Source: Vesta saturnalis
Lineage: Eukaryota > Arthropoda > Insecta > Coleoptera > Lampyridae
Direction of reading: 5' to 3'
Length of the DNA stretch: 64,000 nucleotides
NCBI GenBank assembly: GCA_036346205.1
Contig: JARFJB010000821.1
Coordinates: 4,799,222 to 4,863,221, forward strand
The notes under the pieces are model-generated. The model did not search any database. It worked only from the letters and a program-made list of their open reading frames with translations, and was not told the DNA's origin. Of this stretch, positions 23,028-34,576 are shown piece by piece. Position numbers and translations under genes: made by a program. Position 1 is the first letter of the stretch. Every line of letters begins with the position of its first letter.

Positions 23028-23200
23028 GAATGCTGGGGTAGTATTTTCCCCCTCAGAACCCTAACTCCGTTCCTTCCAATCCTATCCTGAGCACACCCAT
23101 CCTTAATCCCACCATACATATATACGTAATGTATGTATGTATGCTGGGAATCCATGATTGTGGCTGAAGGAGCTCGGAAAGCTCGAGCAACCCGCCCCCC
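23028..23200. repeat. Dispersed repeat, copy 1 (SINE- or MITE-like)
   Basis: Starts GAATGCTGGGGTAGTAT and contains ACATATATACGTAATGTATG and TGTGGCTGAAGGAGC. A second copy in the same orientation lies at 52897-53040 in an intron of the PH gene. The minus strand of both reads SAT(I/V)(M/I)DSQHTYI, which is a by-product of homology rather than evidence of coding. The repeat sits just inside the left TIR of the mariner-like element and so was inserted after it. No Pol III boxes recognised. Confidence 0.7.
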
Positions 23201-23390
23201 GTGGCCTTTTCCTTTTAACATAAAAAGACTGTAATTTCCATATGGCTGAATCCATGTTAAATTGTTGGGAGGTGTTTCAAAAGTAATCAATTTACCTTTA
23301 GAAATGACACTAATGTTTTATTATTGTTTACTTTTAAGTTTTTATTGCTGTCAAATTGATTTTGAATGTTTGCAAACTAACTCTGTTATA

Positions 23391-24380
23391 ATGCCGTATT
23401 ATTCAAACGAAAAGGCATATGATATGCTTAGTGTGTATTTTGAAAGTCTACAAAATGAAGTAATTCCTGAAATGGAATATGCTGTACGATATCTGAAATA
23501 CGGCGTCATTCTCGGAAAGTATTCAAAAGATTGGCACCAAGATTACGAGAGACCGACAATGTTCAACCTGTCGCATCAAAAAATAGGATGCGTAGAAGTC
23601 GCAATGAAGAAAATGTTACTAACATATTGGCGTATGTAGAAGCTGAACCCCATTTAAGTATTCGGGAAATTGCAAGACATCTAGGATTGAATTGTTCTTT
23701 GGTGCAAAGAATATTAAAGGATTATAAAATGGATCCATATCATGTTATTTTACACCAAGAATTAAAAGAAAACAGATTTTGATCGACGACTGAACCATTG
23801 CAATTGGTTAAAAGAAATGTTGAACGATGATCCAGAGTTCCTATCTAAAATATTATGGACGGATAAGGCTACGTTTTCCAGCAATGGTAAAGTCAATTTG
23901 CACAATTGCCACTACTGGTCAGAAACCAACCGTCACTGGCAAAGGGAAGTCAATTACCAAAATCGTTGGAGTCTAAACGTATGGTGTGGTATTTTAAATG
24001 GAAATATTATCGGACTTAGATTTTTTAACGAATGATTTACCAATTCTCCTGGAAGATATTACTATTCAAAACAGTTTAGACATGTTTTACCAACAAGATG
24101 GTTGCCCAGCGCATTTTGCATCAGATGACCGAGTTTATTTAGGTACTGTATTTTCAGATAAGTGGATTGGACGTGGGAGTATTTTTCCATGGCCAGCAAG
24201 GATCGTTTAAGATTTTTACTTATGGGGAAGAACGAAAGATTTAGTTTTTAAAACACGTGAGGACATGAAATATAGGATTCAGGGAGCAGTTCAAAGTATT
24301 TCGCTTGCTGAAATTCAGGCCAATGTTAATTCCACTATAGAAATTTGAATTTGTGCATAACAAAGCATTTTGAGTATTTA
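23391..24380 (+). pseudogene. Broken transposase of the third mariner-like element
   Basis: Starts MPYYSNEKAYDMLSVYFESL, a helix-turn-helix of the same type as in the element at 4201. The second helix unit LSIREIARHLGLNCSLVQRI lies at 23655-23714. The core has KILWTDKATF (first Asp, about 23847), FYQQDGCPAHF (second Asp, about 24085) and WPARIV followed by a stop and DFYLWG, where the usual SPDLTPLD block is shortened and the third Asp is barely preserved. The N-terminal part changes frame near 23540, around 23780 and near 24000. Not functional. Confidence 0.82.
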
Positions 24381-25036
24381 AAATAATTAGATAGTAGGTG
24401 CGTTTTGTAAATTTCTGTTGAGTAGCTCCCGTAGTTTTGTTTCATTATTTATGTTAATGAATATTTTTGTGATGCGTTTTTACTTGTTATTTTATCCTCA
24501 AAACAATTTTAGCCAACAATCATCAACACTCATCCAAAAATGGCAATATCTTTGGAATGACAAGAGATATCAGTTCGCGGTTTTGACTGGTTAATAAGTC
24601 ATCTTATTTGCCTTTTTGTGGGCTGGTTAGAGCATTTTATCTCGGAAAAAATCATAAAGCTAGGTGGTACGTACCGCCCTCTAGTTGCTTATTAAAAAAT
24701 TAGAAGTGTTATTTGTTTCTGGTATCTACCTTTAATTTTCTTTGCATGGAGTCTACGTTTGTGAAAATCGATTCAGGCATATGAAAGTTAGTCTTTGTGT
24801 GTCAACGAAAGAACACTTCTAAAATTTTTCACCAACCTAAATTCGGGAATATTTTGTAAAAAATGAAATTATATTTTGTAAGTGGTAGATTGCGCCATCT
24901 AACGGAAAACTATGGACTAAAAAATATTTTTAATCATTCTTTTAGGGCCGATTGTGTTATAAAAATTTTTTCTGCAATTTCTAGGACATACGGTTTCCGA
25001 GATACGGCCGGTCTCCACTCTTAATGAATCACCCTG

Positions 25037-26840
25037 TATAGTATTTAATGTTTGATATTTGCTTTCATATTTTATATAGTAATACTTATTATTTAGTACA
25101 TCAAAATATAATTTATAAAAAGGATATATTAAAAATTTATCAAAATATGCCAAAACATCGTGCAATTAATTTTATTTTATTTTAAATTTATGATTTGAAA
25201 TGATTCTTGAATTGCATACTATGATTTATTCAAGCAACATTGTTTCTGAACAAAATACGTGTATTTTAATTATTGAATTGCAATTCCTTTACAATAAAAT
25301 TAGTCCCAAATCTTCCAGCACATCCGAAACTATAGTTAAAATAAAAGAATTTATTTTGTGACTAAATATTGTTTATCGATTTACGAGCTTAGGAAATACA
25401 AGTGCTTGATTATTAAATTAAAACTCTTAAAATTCTTATTAAGTTAAAACTCTTCGCAACAGAGAGAACACGCGCGCACGCAACTATATTTAAGATGAAA
25501 GAAAAAGTAACTATTTTGCAAACCTAGAACCTGTAACAGTCACAAATAATATGAAATATTTAATTATAAAACAGTTAATACAACATGTTCAATGTCTTTC
25601 ATTTTAAGTAAAGCTTTCACTTGTGTGCTGGTGATACGAGAGATGGTTTTACCATAAAAGGGTATAATCATTTGTGTTGGTTATAATAATAATAATGAAT
25701 AATAATATGAGATGTAAATGGGTAACTTACGCTAGGTTCGTGCCAATAAACCTATCGGGAGTGTATCTCAATTTTAATCGTAATGGAAAAGCAGTAAATT
25801 AAAATTTGTATCACTTTATTTAACGAAATTTGTTAACTACTGTAACACCCATGCTATCTAAATAATTATGGTAATTTTACAATTAAGGTGCACAAAAATA
25901 AATGAAAATACGATCGTATAATCTAGTTTAATTATTTCACCGGCTTTCTTTCCTACTATGACAGATTAAATGGTACAGATCGTTAGTTTATTATAAATTT
26001 ATAAATAACAAGTAGAACTTGAATATTACTTGTAATTTTAAAGTGGAAAGTATGTAAAATGATAACTCTGAACTAAGCACAATGATCAAAAAAGAAAGCT
26101 ATAAATTAAATTGAAACTCAAACAAAACATAAAATCTCAATTATACTTTATGTAACTAAACTAACAAATATTTTGATTTGCGGAATAAAATGGAGAAACA
26201 GTTATCTGTAGCCGGTTCCGCTCCCAGGTGTTATCCGACATTGACAACTATGAAAATTCCCAAGTATATTATCCAGTTCTTAATATATATTTTGTTATTA
26301 ATTAAGTAAAATTCTTCGTTGGCCTTTCCAATGATAATCCTCTATCTACCAGCATGCTTTTCAGACAAACTTACACGACTATTAGCATATTTCCCAAGAT
26401 TCTGGTAGTTTAGTCCTTTAGACAAAAGCTAAAGGATTGTAATTAGTTTTGGGTAATTAAAAGATATGTAACTTACACCTTGTTAAGAAGACCTTTCAAT
26501 CAAAATGACTTAAGTAAGGTTAACCGAACTCTTAATAATCAAATCCGCAATAATGCAAAGTAAACTTTGGTACTCGTAAACTCAACGTTTACTTTAAAAA
26601 AAATCGTCTTTGTCCAAATATTTATTTAGACAACGTTCCTCTTTTTTTTGAAGTGCCTTCTTTATTGTCATTTTTTTTAATATGACTATTCTATCGTAAG
26701 TTGGCGTATACATGTAAAAAATTAAAAATTGACAATGGAATTGTGTGGAATTAAATCGTTACACTGGTTGCAGCTCAGTAATCAAAATCGACGCATCTCG
26801 ATAGCTCATAAATCGATAAACAATAATTACCTAAATAACT
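25037..26840. other. AT-rich filler with weak monomer copies
   Basis: No gene. Two short stretches (about 25310-25400 and 25480-25530) resemble the monomer in the 22029 and 26841 arms (AAATATTGTTTATCGATTTA and AAAGTAACTATTTTGCA). The whole 22029-27100 block may therefore be one repetitive element interrupted by the mariner-like element. Confidence 0.4.
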
Positions 26841-27100
26841 TTAAGCATAGTTCTCTTGTGCCGGGGAACGAGGGGTAGTTTTACCGTAAAGGGGTTGCGG
26901 GTCAAAAATCATAATACGTATTTTGAGAGCTCTTAAATCAACAAACGATATTTACCTGCAAGAGAGTTATATTTTCAATTTTAGTGTAGTTCTCACTTGA
27001 GTTAAATTATTTAATGGGTTGTTCTGGGGTTAAAACGATGAGCTCAAAAATCGAAATTATATTATTTTAAAAGCTCATAAATAGGTCCTAATTCTGCCGC
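26841..27100 (-). repeat. Right arm of the 5-kb inverted repeat pair
   Basis: Inverted partner of 22029-22278, ending CCTAATTCTGCCGC. It is followed by a G run and the palindrome GTCGACGTCGAC near 27151-27162. Confidence 0.75.
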
Positions 27101-27328
27101 AAAAACAATTCAATATTTTTATTTGTAAGGGATGGGGGGGGGGGCTAAGTCGACGTCGACTCGCACCCCCTCTCCCACTGAAATGTCTAAATTCCTCCCT
27201 AGTATGACAAGCTCAACATTTTTAATTTGCGGAATATGAAAGCTCATAAATAGATTGTAATTTTCAAGTATTTGTTTTTTTGTTGGCTAACTCGACAGAC
27301 TTTATTTACGTGTTTATGTTTATACAAA

Positions 27329-27374
27329 TCTAAACATTTTGATAACACTTACAGTTATCGTCCTCAGTAGTAAT
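27329..27374 (-). repeat. Penelope-type terminal motif (hammerhead-like, degenerate)
   Basis: On the minus strand: CTGAGGA, a stem GATAAC..GTTATC with loop TGTAAGT, then AAAATG where GAAACG is expected. Same arrangement as the better preserved copies at 36612-36739. It lies just downstream of the Penelope-like coding remnant, as the element's terminal repeat should. Confidence 0.5.
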
Positions 27375-27639
27375 AAAAATTTTTAGAAATGTTTAACAAT
27401 TTTTGTAATGAATAACTAGATCCTTTATAAATTAAATATTAAACGGCGGAAGGCTAACAGTGAAAAATGTTATAAACAAAGAGCAAATTTAACAAAATTT
27501 AATCAAATTATGATGTAAGTATAAAATTGTGAAAAACTTTAATTTGAAATTGATAAAAGCATTCACAAATAGAAACTTGACATCAATTGAAAATCCAGTC
27601 AAGTCTAAGAAAGAAACAGCTTTGTTAACAAACGTTAGT

Positions 27640-28260
27640 GTTATTTACAGTGAAAACGCAATGTAGTATGTTGTAGTATGTAATTTTAATATTAATTTCA
27701 ACAATTTTTGCATATTATCAACTAGAATATCACGATTTAAATTATTTAAGGCATGCTCAGCTACCACAGATTTCGCTGGTTGACCTAATCTACAAAATCT
27801 CATATGTTCTTTACGTCGTGTATCAAAGATACGTTTTTTGTGGTTCCATTGTATACTTTTCCACATGAACAGGGTAACTTATACACTCCTGAAGATGATA
27901 ATGGGTTTGAAACAATTTATCCTGTAGAGTTAAAAAGAGTCCAACTGCCATGCTTAATTAGGATTTTTTTAGTTTTATCTGTAACATTAGCTACAAAAGA
28001 AAGAAAATCAGTACCAACACTAGACACCTATTTTTCTCTATGATTATGTCAAGCAAGCGCAATAACACTAGTACGCTTAATTAACATTATATGAATATCC
28101 AAGAGCTTGTAAGGGTTTTGTTAAATATTTATATTCATCTTTCAAAAATGCGGGATCACAAACTCGTTTTGGTCGTTCCAAAAAAGGTTTAATTACACCT
28201 ATTTTTTGACGTGGTTGCTAGTTTGATAATTTATGAAGGTATTGGTCATAAATGACAACA
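27640..28260 (-). pseudogene. Penelope-like retroelement, GIY-YIG end remnant
   Basis: The minus-strand frame 27866-27645 contains RIFDTRRKEHMRFCRLGQ and KSVVAEHALNN, the form of the C-terminal GIY-YIG endonuclease of Penelope-like elements (R...R..EH...I.....KSAVAEH). Upstream on the same strand, decayed pieces around 28090-28240 (KPFLERPKRVCDPAF-like) fit the region between reverse transcriptase and endonuclease. Several stops. Family call rests on the AEH block plus the characteristic terminal motif at 27329-27374. Confidence 0.55.
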
Positions 28261-28566
28261 TCTTATCCTATTAATACTATGAGCTGCTTTGTTAACGAAG
28301 TGTACGTAATAACTAATAAGAACGGCTTCTATTTTTTCACTGTTCTAAAATAAAAAACAGAGGAAAAATATGCAGGAAATGTAGACCGCGATTTCATAAG
28401 TAATCTAATGTGAAGACTTGCCTCTTTCTTTTCTTGGCTATTAAACATGATGTAGAGGTATATTTATATGCAAACATAGTTCTTCGGTCGCAAAGTCCTT
28501 ATGTAACCAGAATATCAATATATATCCATTTGATTTAACCTATCCAGGACAGCGCTTTTTCTTAAG
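28261..28566. other. Unassigned sequence
   Basis: Nothing recognised between the Penelope-like remnant and the pogo-type element. Confidence 0.35.
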
Positions 28567-28876
28567 TAGGGGAGACCGGGGCTAGTTGTCACAGGAGCAT
28601 ATTGTCACAATATGAATACTAAATATATTACCAGAAATGTAGCTTTGTGCCATCTACCGACCACTTCCTAAACCATATAACGGTCATCCTAGAAAACTTC
28701 AAACCTCCCCGCTGCATCTTATTGCGTCAGTTAGTAAAAGTTTGCCGATGTGTATGTAAAGTAATTTTTGTTGCTTGAAAGTTTTGTGTTTTGTGAAGTT
28801 TGCTGCTGAATTAAAATATTCAAGTTTTCTTGTCTGTATACAAAAATTCAGGTTAATTTATTTCAAAATGTCGTTT

Positions 28877-28914
28877 GGGGCAAGTTGTCGTTGGTACTTG
28901 TGACAACAAGCCCC
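28877..28914. promoter_or_regulatory. Left subterminal GTTGTC palindrome
   Basis: GGGGCAAGTTGTCG ... TGACAACAAGCCCC. Repeats the inner part of the TIR and so may be an internal transposase-binding site; this is inference from the sequence identity. Confidence 0.5.
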
Positions 28915-29087
28915 GCTTGCATACAATCACGTGAACTTATACAATTGTTAAACAATAGTAGAAATTGCGACATGTCAGATCCATTTTATACCTTCTTAAT
29001 TATTATACCTTGTTTGCGTACTGTATTAAATGAAAAATTACATAAATAATCATAATGCAAGGTCACTTGCAGTTTATTTCTCTTTAG

Positions 29088-30918
29088 ATGGTTCGGAATT
29101 ATAAACGAAAAACAGACAGGCAAACGCTACCTGGAGATGTTTTGCTTAGAGCAGCTGAAGTAGTAAGAAACGGTGACCACTCAATTGCTATTAGAAAAGC
29201 TGCTGCATATTTTAATGTTCACTATAGATTTTGCAAAAAAATTACCAATGAAGAACTTGCTTCAGGAACTACCAGTGTTCTTATGGGCTACAAGAAACCT
29301 AGACAAGTATTTAATGAGGCCGAAGAGCTCCAATTAGAATAATATCTAAAAAATGCTTCAGATATATATTTTCGGCTCACTCCGAATGAAGTGAGGAGAC
29401 TTGCATATGATTATGCTAAAGCTCCTAAGAAATAAATGCCGCGTTCCTGGAGAGATACATCTATGGCAGGTCCCGACTGGTTTTCAAGCTTCTTGAAGAG
29501 ACACGCAAGACTATCAATACGAACACCACAAGCAACTAGCTTGTCAAGGGCCAGGAGCTTTAATCAAACCAATGTAGACGCTTTTTTCACAAATTTGGGC
29601 ATTTTGTATCGACGCCATAAATTTTCTCCGTCTGATATTTTCAATATGGACGAGACTGGAGTAACTACTGTTCAACGACCAGATCGTGTAGTTGCTAGAA
29701 AAGGATTCAGGCAAATTGGTTCACTCACCTCAGTTGAGAGAGGCACACTTGTCACGATGGCTCTTGCGGTATCTGCTGCTGGAAATAGTATCCCCCCACT
29801 ATTTATTTTTCCTAGAGTGCATTTTAAAGACCATTTTTTGAATAACGCTCCCACTGATAGTGTTGGGGCAGCTAACCCATCTGGCTGGATGAAGGAGGAG
29901 AATTTTTTAACTTTCATGAAACACCTTGTTGGCACAGTAAAGTACACTAAGAATAGCTCCATTTTACTCTTATTGGATAACCATAAGTCACATCTTTCAA
30001 TACCTGCGCTGAACTATGCTAAGGAAAATGGCGTAGTTATGCTTTCTTTCCCTCCGCATTCCAGCCATCAGTTGCAGCCATTGGACAGGAGCGTTTGTGG
30101 CCCATTGAAAAAATATATAAATTCTTCCTGTGCTTCCTGGATGAAAACTAATCCTGGAAAGACTATAACAATTTACGATATCCCAGGAATAGTTGCTACT
30201 GCTCTCCCAATGGCAGTTGTACCAAATAATATCACATCAGGATTTCGCGTTACCGGTGTATATCCTTTTTAACAAAGACATTTTCATGAACCAAGATTTT
30301 CTCCCAAGTTATGTAACAGATCGTGCACTTGTGGAAAACGTAGGGCCTAATGTAGAACATGTTACTGCAGTAAATTCAGTGGATGCAGATAATATACGAT
30401 CAGATCGACCAGACATTTTTAGAACCATCAAGCTCCCGCACAGATGCTTTTGCTGAAGCTGAACCGTCAACTTCTCAGCTGTATCCTTCAAGACCTTCAA
30501 CATCTGCGAAAAGCAGACCGAGCCTTGTGCTTTCCCCAGAGATTATTCGCCCTCTACCTAAATCCAGGGATAGAAAATTTAGCAGACAACAGCGCGTAAA
30601 TCTGCTATTTTGACCGACACTCCCGTAAAAAATGAGTTGGAGGCATCAAAAAGTTCAAAATTCACAGGCAATGTAAAAAAGCAAGTCTTTGGGGACAAAT
30701 CTTATAGAAAGAAACCCAAAAAATCACCTGCACCTCCATCCGAAGAAGAAGAGGAAGAAGATGAAACATTTTGCTTGATTTGTGGAAAAAACTACTATAG
30801 TGATTCCAAGGAAGTTTGGTTGGAATACACCCAATGCAAGAATTAGTCTCATGAAAAGTGTACTGATGGAAATCCATATTATGTGTGTCATAACTGTGAT
30901 AGCGATGATGATATATAA
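29088..30918 (+). pseudogene. Pogo-type DDE_1 transposase with C-terminal PHD-like zinc finger
   Basis: The ATG follows a TTTCTCTTTAG that could be a splice acceptor. N-terminal MVRNYKRKTDRQTLPGDVLL with the helix SIAIRKAAAYFNVHY is a Psq/CENP-B-like helix-turn-helix. Stops at 29340 and 29433 interrupt the frame. The DDE_1 core runs 29436-30272: FNMDETGVTTVQ (first Asp), SILLLLDNHKSH (second), HSSHQLQPLDRSV (third), giving 35 residues between second and third. The frame then breaks at 30272. The tail (30610-30918, another frame) has an acidic EEEEEED run and a PHD-like Cys pattern CLICGK....C, HEKC, CHNC, crossed by one TAG at 30844. PHD-tailed pogo-type transposases are known in insects. The gene lies centrally between perfect TIRs, so the element moved fairly recently although this copy is dead. 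Confidence 0.85.
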
Positions 30919-31037
30919 TTGCTTTCATCGTTTGTTAACTTTATAAAATAAATACCTATTGAAATATTTATTTGAATTTATTTGCTTTGTATGCCTAAAA
31001 ATAAAGACAACATGTCCTGGGCAATAAATTATAAAAC

Positions 31038-31077
31038 CTGTGACAACATGTCCCTTCACGGGGCATGTTGTCACAGA
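31038..31077. promoter_or_regulatory. Right subterminal GTTGTC palindrome
   Basis: TGTGACAACATGTCCC then GGGGCATGTTGTCACA, a near-perfect hairpin whose stem repeats the GTTGTCAC of the TIR. Confidence 0.55.
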
Positions 31078-31447
31078 TTTCTCGAACTACTCAGCTAAAT
31101 AAAAAATAATGTTTTTTACTGTGATAATCACTGGTACTTAATTCTGTATGTTCACAAGACATATAGGTATGTACTAAATTAACAATTGTTGAACAAATAA
31201 GAAACAGTAATTAATAAAAAAATTATTAGTAAAAATTGTGACAACTAGCCCCGGTCTCCCCTAACCAATGTGAAGATTTGATTTCGTGATGAAATTTGCT
31301 TTGTGGTTCTTTTCTTGACTGTTATGTATTAGGTATCCCACATAAGATCCTCTATCCCCTTATCTCGAAAAATATTTAGGAAAAAAGTTAAATAAAAAGT
31401 GTTATTGTTTTTAAGGGAAGTTTTATATTATATTCCTTTCACGTATA

Positions 31448-33227
31448 CAGGGTGCTCAGTTTTTCATGGTCAGCAATCAACTCTTAAAAATTAAATGGGA
31501 CACTCTGTATATTATTTTGGAAATGGATTCCTCATGAAAAATAAGGGTGACTTTCAATAAGATATTATATAGCTATCTCTCGTCGTTTAGGATTTAATAG
31601 CCGTTTTATTTATTTTTTTGCTAAAAACGTATTTATTTAAGGTAGTAGGAAAAAATATAAGTATATCATATTTGGTGAATCTGCCATTTTTATATTACAG
31701 ACAATACCACAATATATAATTCTAGTTGTTTACTTAAAATTATACAGGGTGATGTCAGAAATTGAACCAATCGGGATTGTTCACAAAAAATTAAGGTAAC
31801 TTTGTATAAAATAGCCTATACCCATCTCTAGCCGTTTAGAAAATATTCGCTATTAAACATTTGTTATGCAATAAAAAATACCTTTCGTTTAAATTTAATA
31901 AGGAAATGCGTTACAAATATTTTTTAACGGGCTCACTAGTAGATTTTCAACAATATACTGTAGTGTATAATTTTAACTAACATGTCTGTATTTTCTGAGA
32001 AAATCATTCACTACAAATCGTAAAATTAAACAAAATATTGCATGTAATCAAAACCAACTAACGCAGCAAAACCAAAATTGTCATGGAAAACACATAAAGT
32101 GCTTTGGAAACCAACGTAAACAAGAATTGTCAAATAATAATTTTGATTTGTTGTGCGTTAAGTTTAGCTTTAGCTTATAATGTTTTATAGTGCCGAAGGA
32201 AGGTTAAATTTATATCAGTGTTATCTCCAAAATAACAAAAGTATTGCACTAACTATTAGAGCATATCGTCAAAAGTATTCGGAAAGAAGAATACTGGAAA
32301 GATCCATATTTGGGCGAATTGAACGAGATCTCGAACAGCATGGTGTTTTGAAATATGCAAAAAGAAATAAACCTAAAAATATCTTGGATGATGAAACGCA
32401 ATTAAATACATGTTTGTATTTCGAAGAATTTACTGAAAATTCCATCAGAGATGCAGAAAAAGACTTAAATATTGCTAGAACTAATATCCATAGGACGCTG
32501 GAAATAAATAATTACAGGACGTTTAAGTTCGCTAAGTTACAACACTAATGATCATATTCTACACTTGGAATATTGTAACTTAATGTCATTTTCGTGACCC
32601 TAATTTTGTTTTAAAAAATTTTTGGACGGACGAAGTGATATTTACTACCTCAGGCATATTTTATAGAAAGAATACTCACTATTGGTCTCAAGAAAACAAA
32701 AACAACATTAAAACTATACAACATCAAGGTTGCCGTTGTGTTAATTGCTGGTGTGCGGTACAGGAATCAAATAATAGGTCCTCTATTTCTTTATAACCAT
32801 TTAAATGGTGTGAGGTACCTGGAGCTACTGACTAACAATATCAGACCGTTACTAGAGGTCAATGGTAACATAAATAATATTATTTACCAAATGGGTGGAG
32901 CACCTTGCCATAACACCATTCAAGTAAGAAATTATTTAAATGAAAACTATGCAGAGGTCGTTGGGCGAAATGGAAATATTCGTTGGCCTCCGCGGAGTCC
33001 AGATTTGACCCCATGGACTATTTTCTGTGGGGAACATTAAAGGATAAAATCTATAAAAATAAACCTCAAGATGTTGATGATCTCAGGAATCGAATAAGGG
33101 AAGAAATTCAAAATACCAATGGAAGTGCTGCAGTAAGAGACGCCCTAAGAAAACTAGAAGTCATCTATACAACTTGTATTGCCCAGAATGGAGGTCATGT
33201 AGCACATTTACTTTTAAATTCATAAGG
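31448..33227 (+). mobile_element. Fourth mariner-like element with doubled left end
   Basis: Two left ends follow each other in the same orientation: CAGGGTGCTCAG at 31448 and CAGGGTGATGTCAG at 31745, each preceded by TA. The sequences after them are diverged homologues (compare TAGCTATCTCTCGTCGTTTAG and ATACCCATCTCTAGCCGTTTAG). A broken transposase follows. No right TIR is found; the element seems to be cut where the minisatellite begins near 33230. Confidence 0.7.
32180..33225 (+). pseudogene. Broken transposase of the fourth mariner-like element
   Basis: The N terminus MFYSAEGRLNLYQCYLQNNK with ALTIRAYRQKYSER is the helix-turn-helix region. A decayed middle includes FGRTK (where WTDE is expected, about 32620). 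Then VRYRNQIIGPLFLYNHLNGV and YQMGGAPCHN follow, where the second catalytic Asp is replaced by Gly. SPDLTP is split by a frameshift at about 33005, and the third Asp survives in the next frame as MDYFLWG. It ends in NGGHVAHLLLNS, the usual C terminus. Loss of two acidic residues plus frameshifts makes it inactive. Confidence 0.82.
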
Positions 33228-33239
33228 TCGCTTATCCAC

Positions 33240-34310
33240 TACAATGCAGTAATTAGACACCAATTATGCGCTGTTTTACACAAAATGGCCCATAATTAAC
33301 ATCTAATTAACGCGCAAGGAAAGACTAACTTTCTACATAAGTTCACACAATAACTTGTTTGCTATAGGGCGCGAAGTTTAGCTTTAACACCGCAAAACGG
33401 CGTATGATGAGTAACTAATCATAGCGCAAGAAAAGTTTAATTTATATATAAAGATATGGATTTCGTCTTGTTGATGTAACTTATTTCCGATGAGGGAGCA
33501 AAATTTTATTTTATCAGAGAAACCGGCGCATAATTGGCGGCCAATTACTGCATAAGAACCAAATCATTTATGCAGAAGTTCACTAATGTGAAGCTGACCG
33601 CGTTGATGTAATTTTTGCAATAACTTATTTCTTATAGGGGCGTAAAATTCTTTTAGCGTCATAAAACGGCACATAATTGGCACCTGATTCCTGCATAAGA
33701 GAAAATTGATTTATGTGAAAGTTCACGGCTCTGAAATTAGTCGTCTCAATCTAATTTGACAGTAACTTATTTCCTATAAGGACGCAAAATTTTCTTTTAA
33801 CGGCGCAAAATGCTGCATAATTACTGCATAAGAACAAAATCATGGACGCCGACGTTCACGTCTGTATGTCAAAGTAATTTTTCAGTAACTTCTTTCCTAT
33901 AATGGGTACCTAGTTATTGTGCAAAGAAGATTCATAACACAATAAAGTTAGACTTGTTTCTGTAATTTTTGGAATACCTTATTATTTGTGGAGGTGCAAA
34001 ATTTTATCTTAGCGGCGCATAATAGCTGCATAAGAAATAATTGACTTATGCAGGTTTCCAACTGTGAAGTTAGCTTATCAGTGTAATTTTACAATAACTT
34101 CTTTCTTACAAGGACGTAAAATGGGCCCTAATTGGCCACTAATCACTGAAAAAAAATGCTTTATCCAAAAGTTTGCGACTCCATGAAGTTAGCCGTGTTT
34201 ATAGAATTTTTATTACAAGGAATTTCCTATTGGGGCGCAAAATGGCGCATAATCAACGCCTAATTCTACACACAAGTGACATTATTCCGAAAAACCCTTC
34301 TGTAATTGTG
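33240..34310. repeat. Degenerate minisatellite, unit about 90-145 bp
   Basis: At least seven diverged units. Anchor TAACTTATTTC(C/T)TATAG(G) occurs near 33351, 33477, 33622, 33764, 33887, 34094 with weaker copies near 33977 and 34214. Each anchor is followed by GGCGCAAAATTTT, then GGCGCATAATTGGCGCCTAATTAC-like palindromic text, then TGCATAAGA and GTGAAGTTAGC. There is no coding sequence. The repeat replaces the right end of the preceding transposon. Confidence 0.75.
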
Positions 34311-34576
34311 CAATCAAAACATTGCTTCAATTATTTAGCCGTTTTTAACTACATAAACATATGTAGGTATAGAAGGTTATTCAATCGACTTTTTTTTCAC
34401 TATCGCTAAATCGACTTATTGGCTCATTTTACAACTTTTAGCCAAGTTTCGCCAAGATCGACCATCATGTCTGAATGTCTGCGTGTGTGTATGTATCAGA
34501 TTGATGCATAAGTAATGACTCTTTTTTATTTTAAAAACATATATTTTACTACAAAAATTTACAACATATTAATCAA

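Larger units (their letters stand above)
22745..25036 (+). mobile_element. Third mariner-like element
   Basis: Ends CAGGGTGATTCATTAAG and inverted partner CTTAATGAATCACCCTG, flanked by TA at 22743-22744 and 25037-25038. TIRs extend about 220-235 bp (22745-22978 and 24815-25036) and include GTAGATTGCGCCATCTAACG near the inner part. Contains a damaged transposase and a dispersed repeat insertion at 23028-23200. Length 2292 bp. Confidence 0.88.
28569..31261 (+). mobile_element. Pogo/tigger-type DNA transposon
   Basis: Perfect 24-bp TIRs (28569-28592 and 31238-31261; they begin GGGGAGACCGGGGCTAGTTG and end TCAC inward) with TA target duplications at 28567-28568 and 31262-31263. Each end also has a subterminal palindrome built from GGGGCA(A/T)GTTGTC: 28877-28914 on the left and 31038-31077 on the right. 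Length 2693 bp. The transposase inside has three readable thirds but is broken. Confidence 0.9.

Noticed and set aside
34173..34409. 78-codon frame after the minisatellite
   Set aside because: Overlaps repeat units and matches nothing known.
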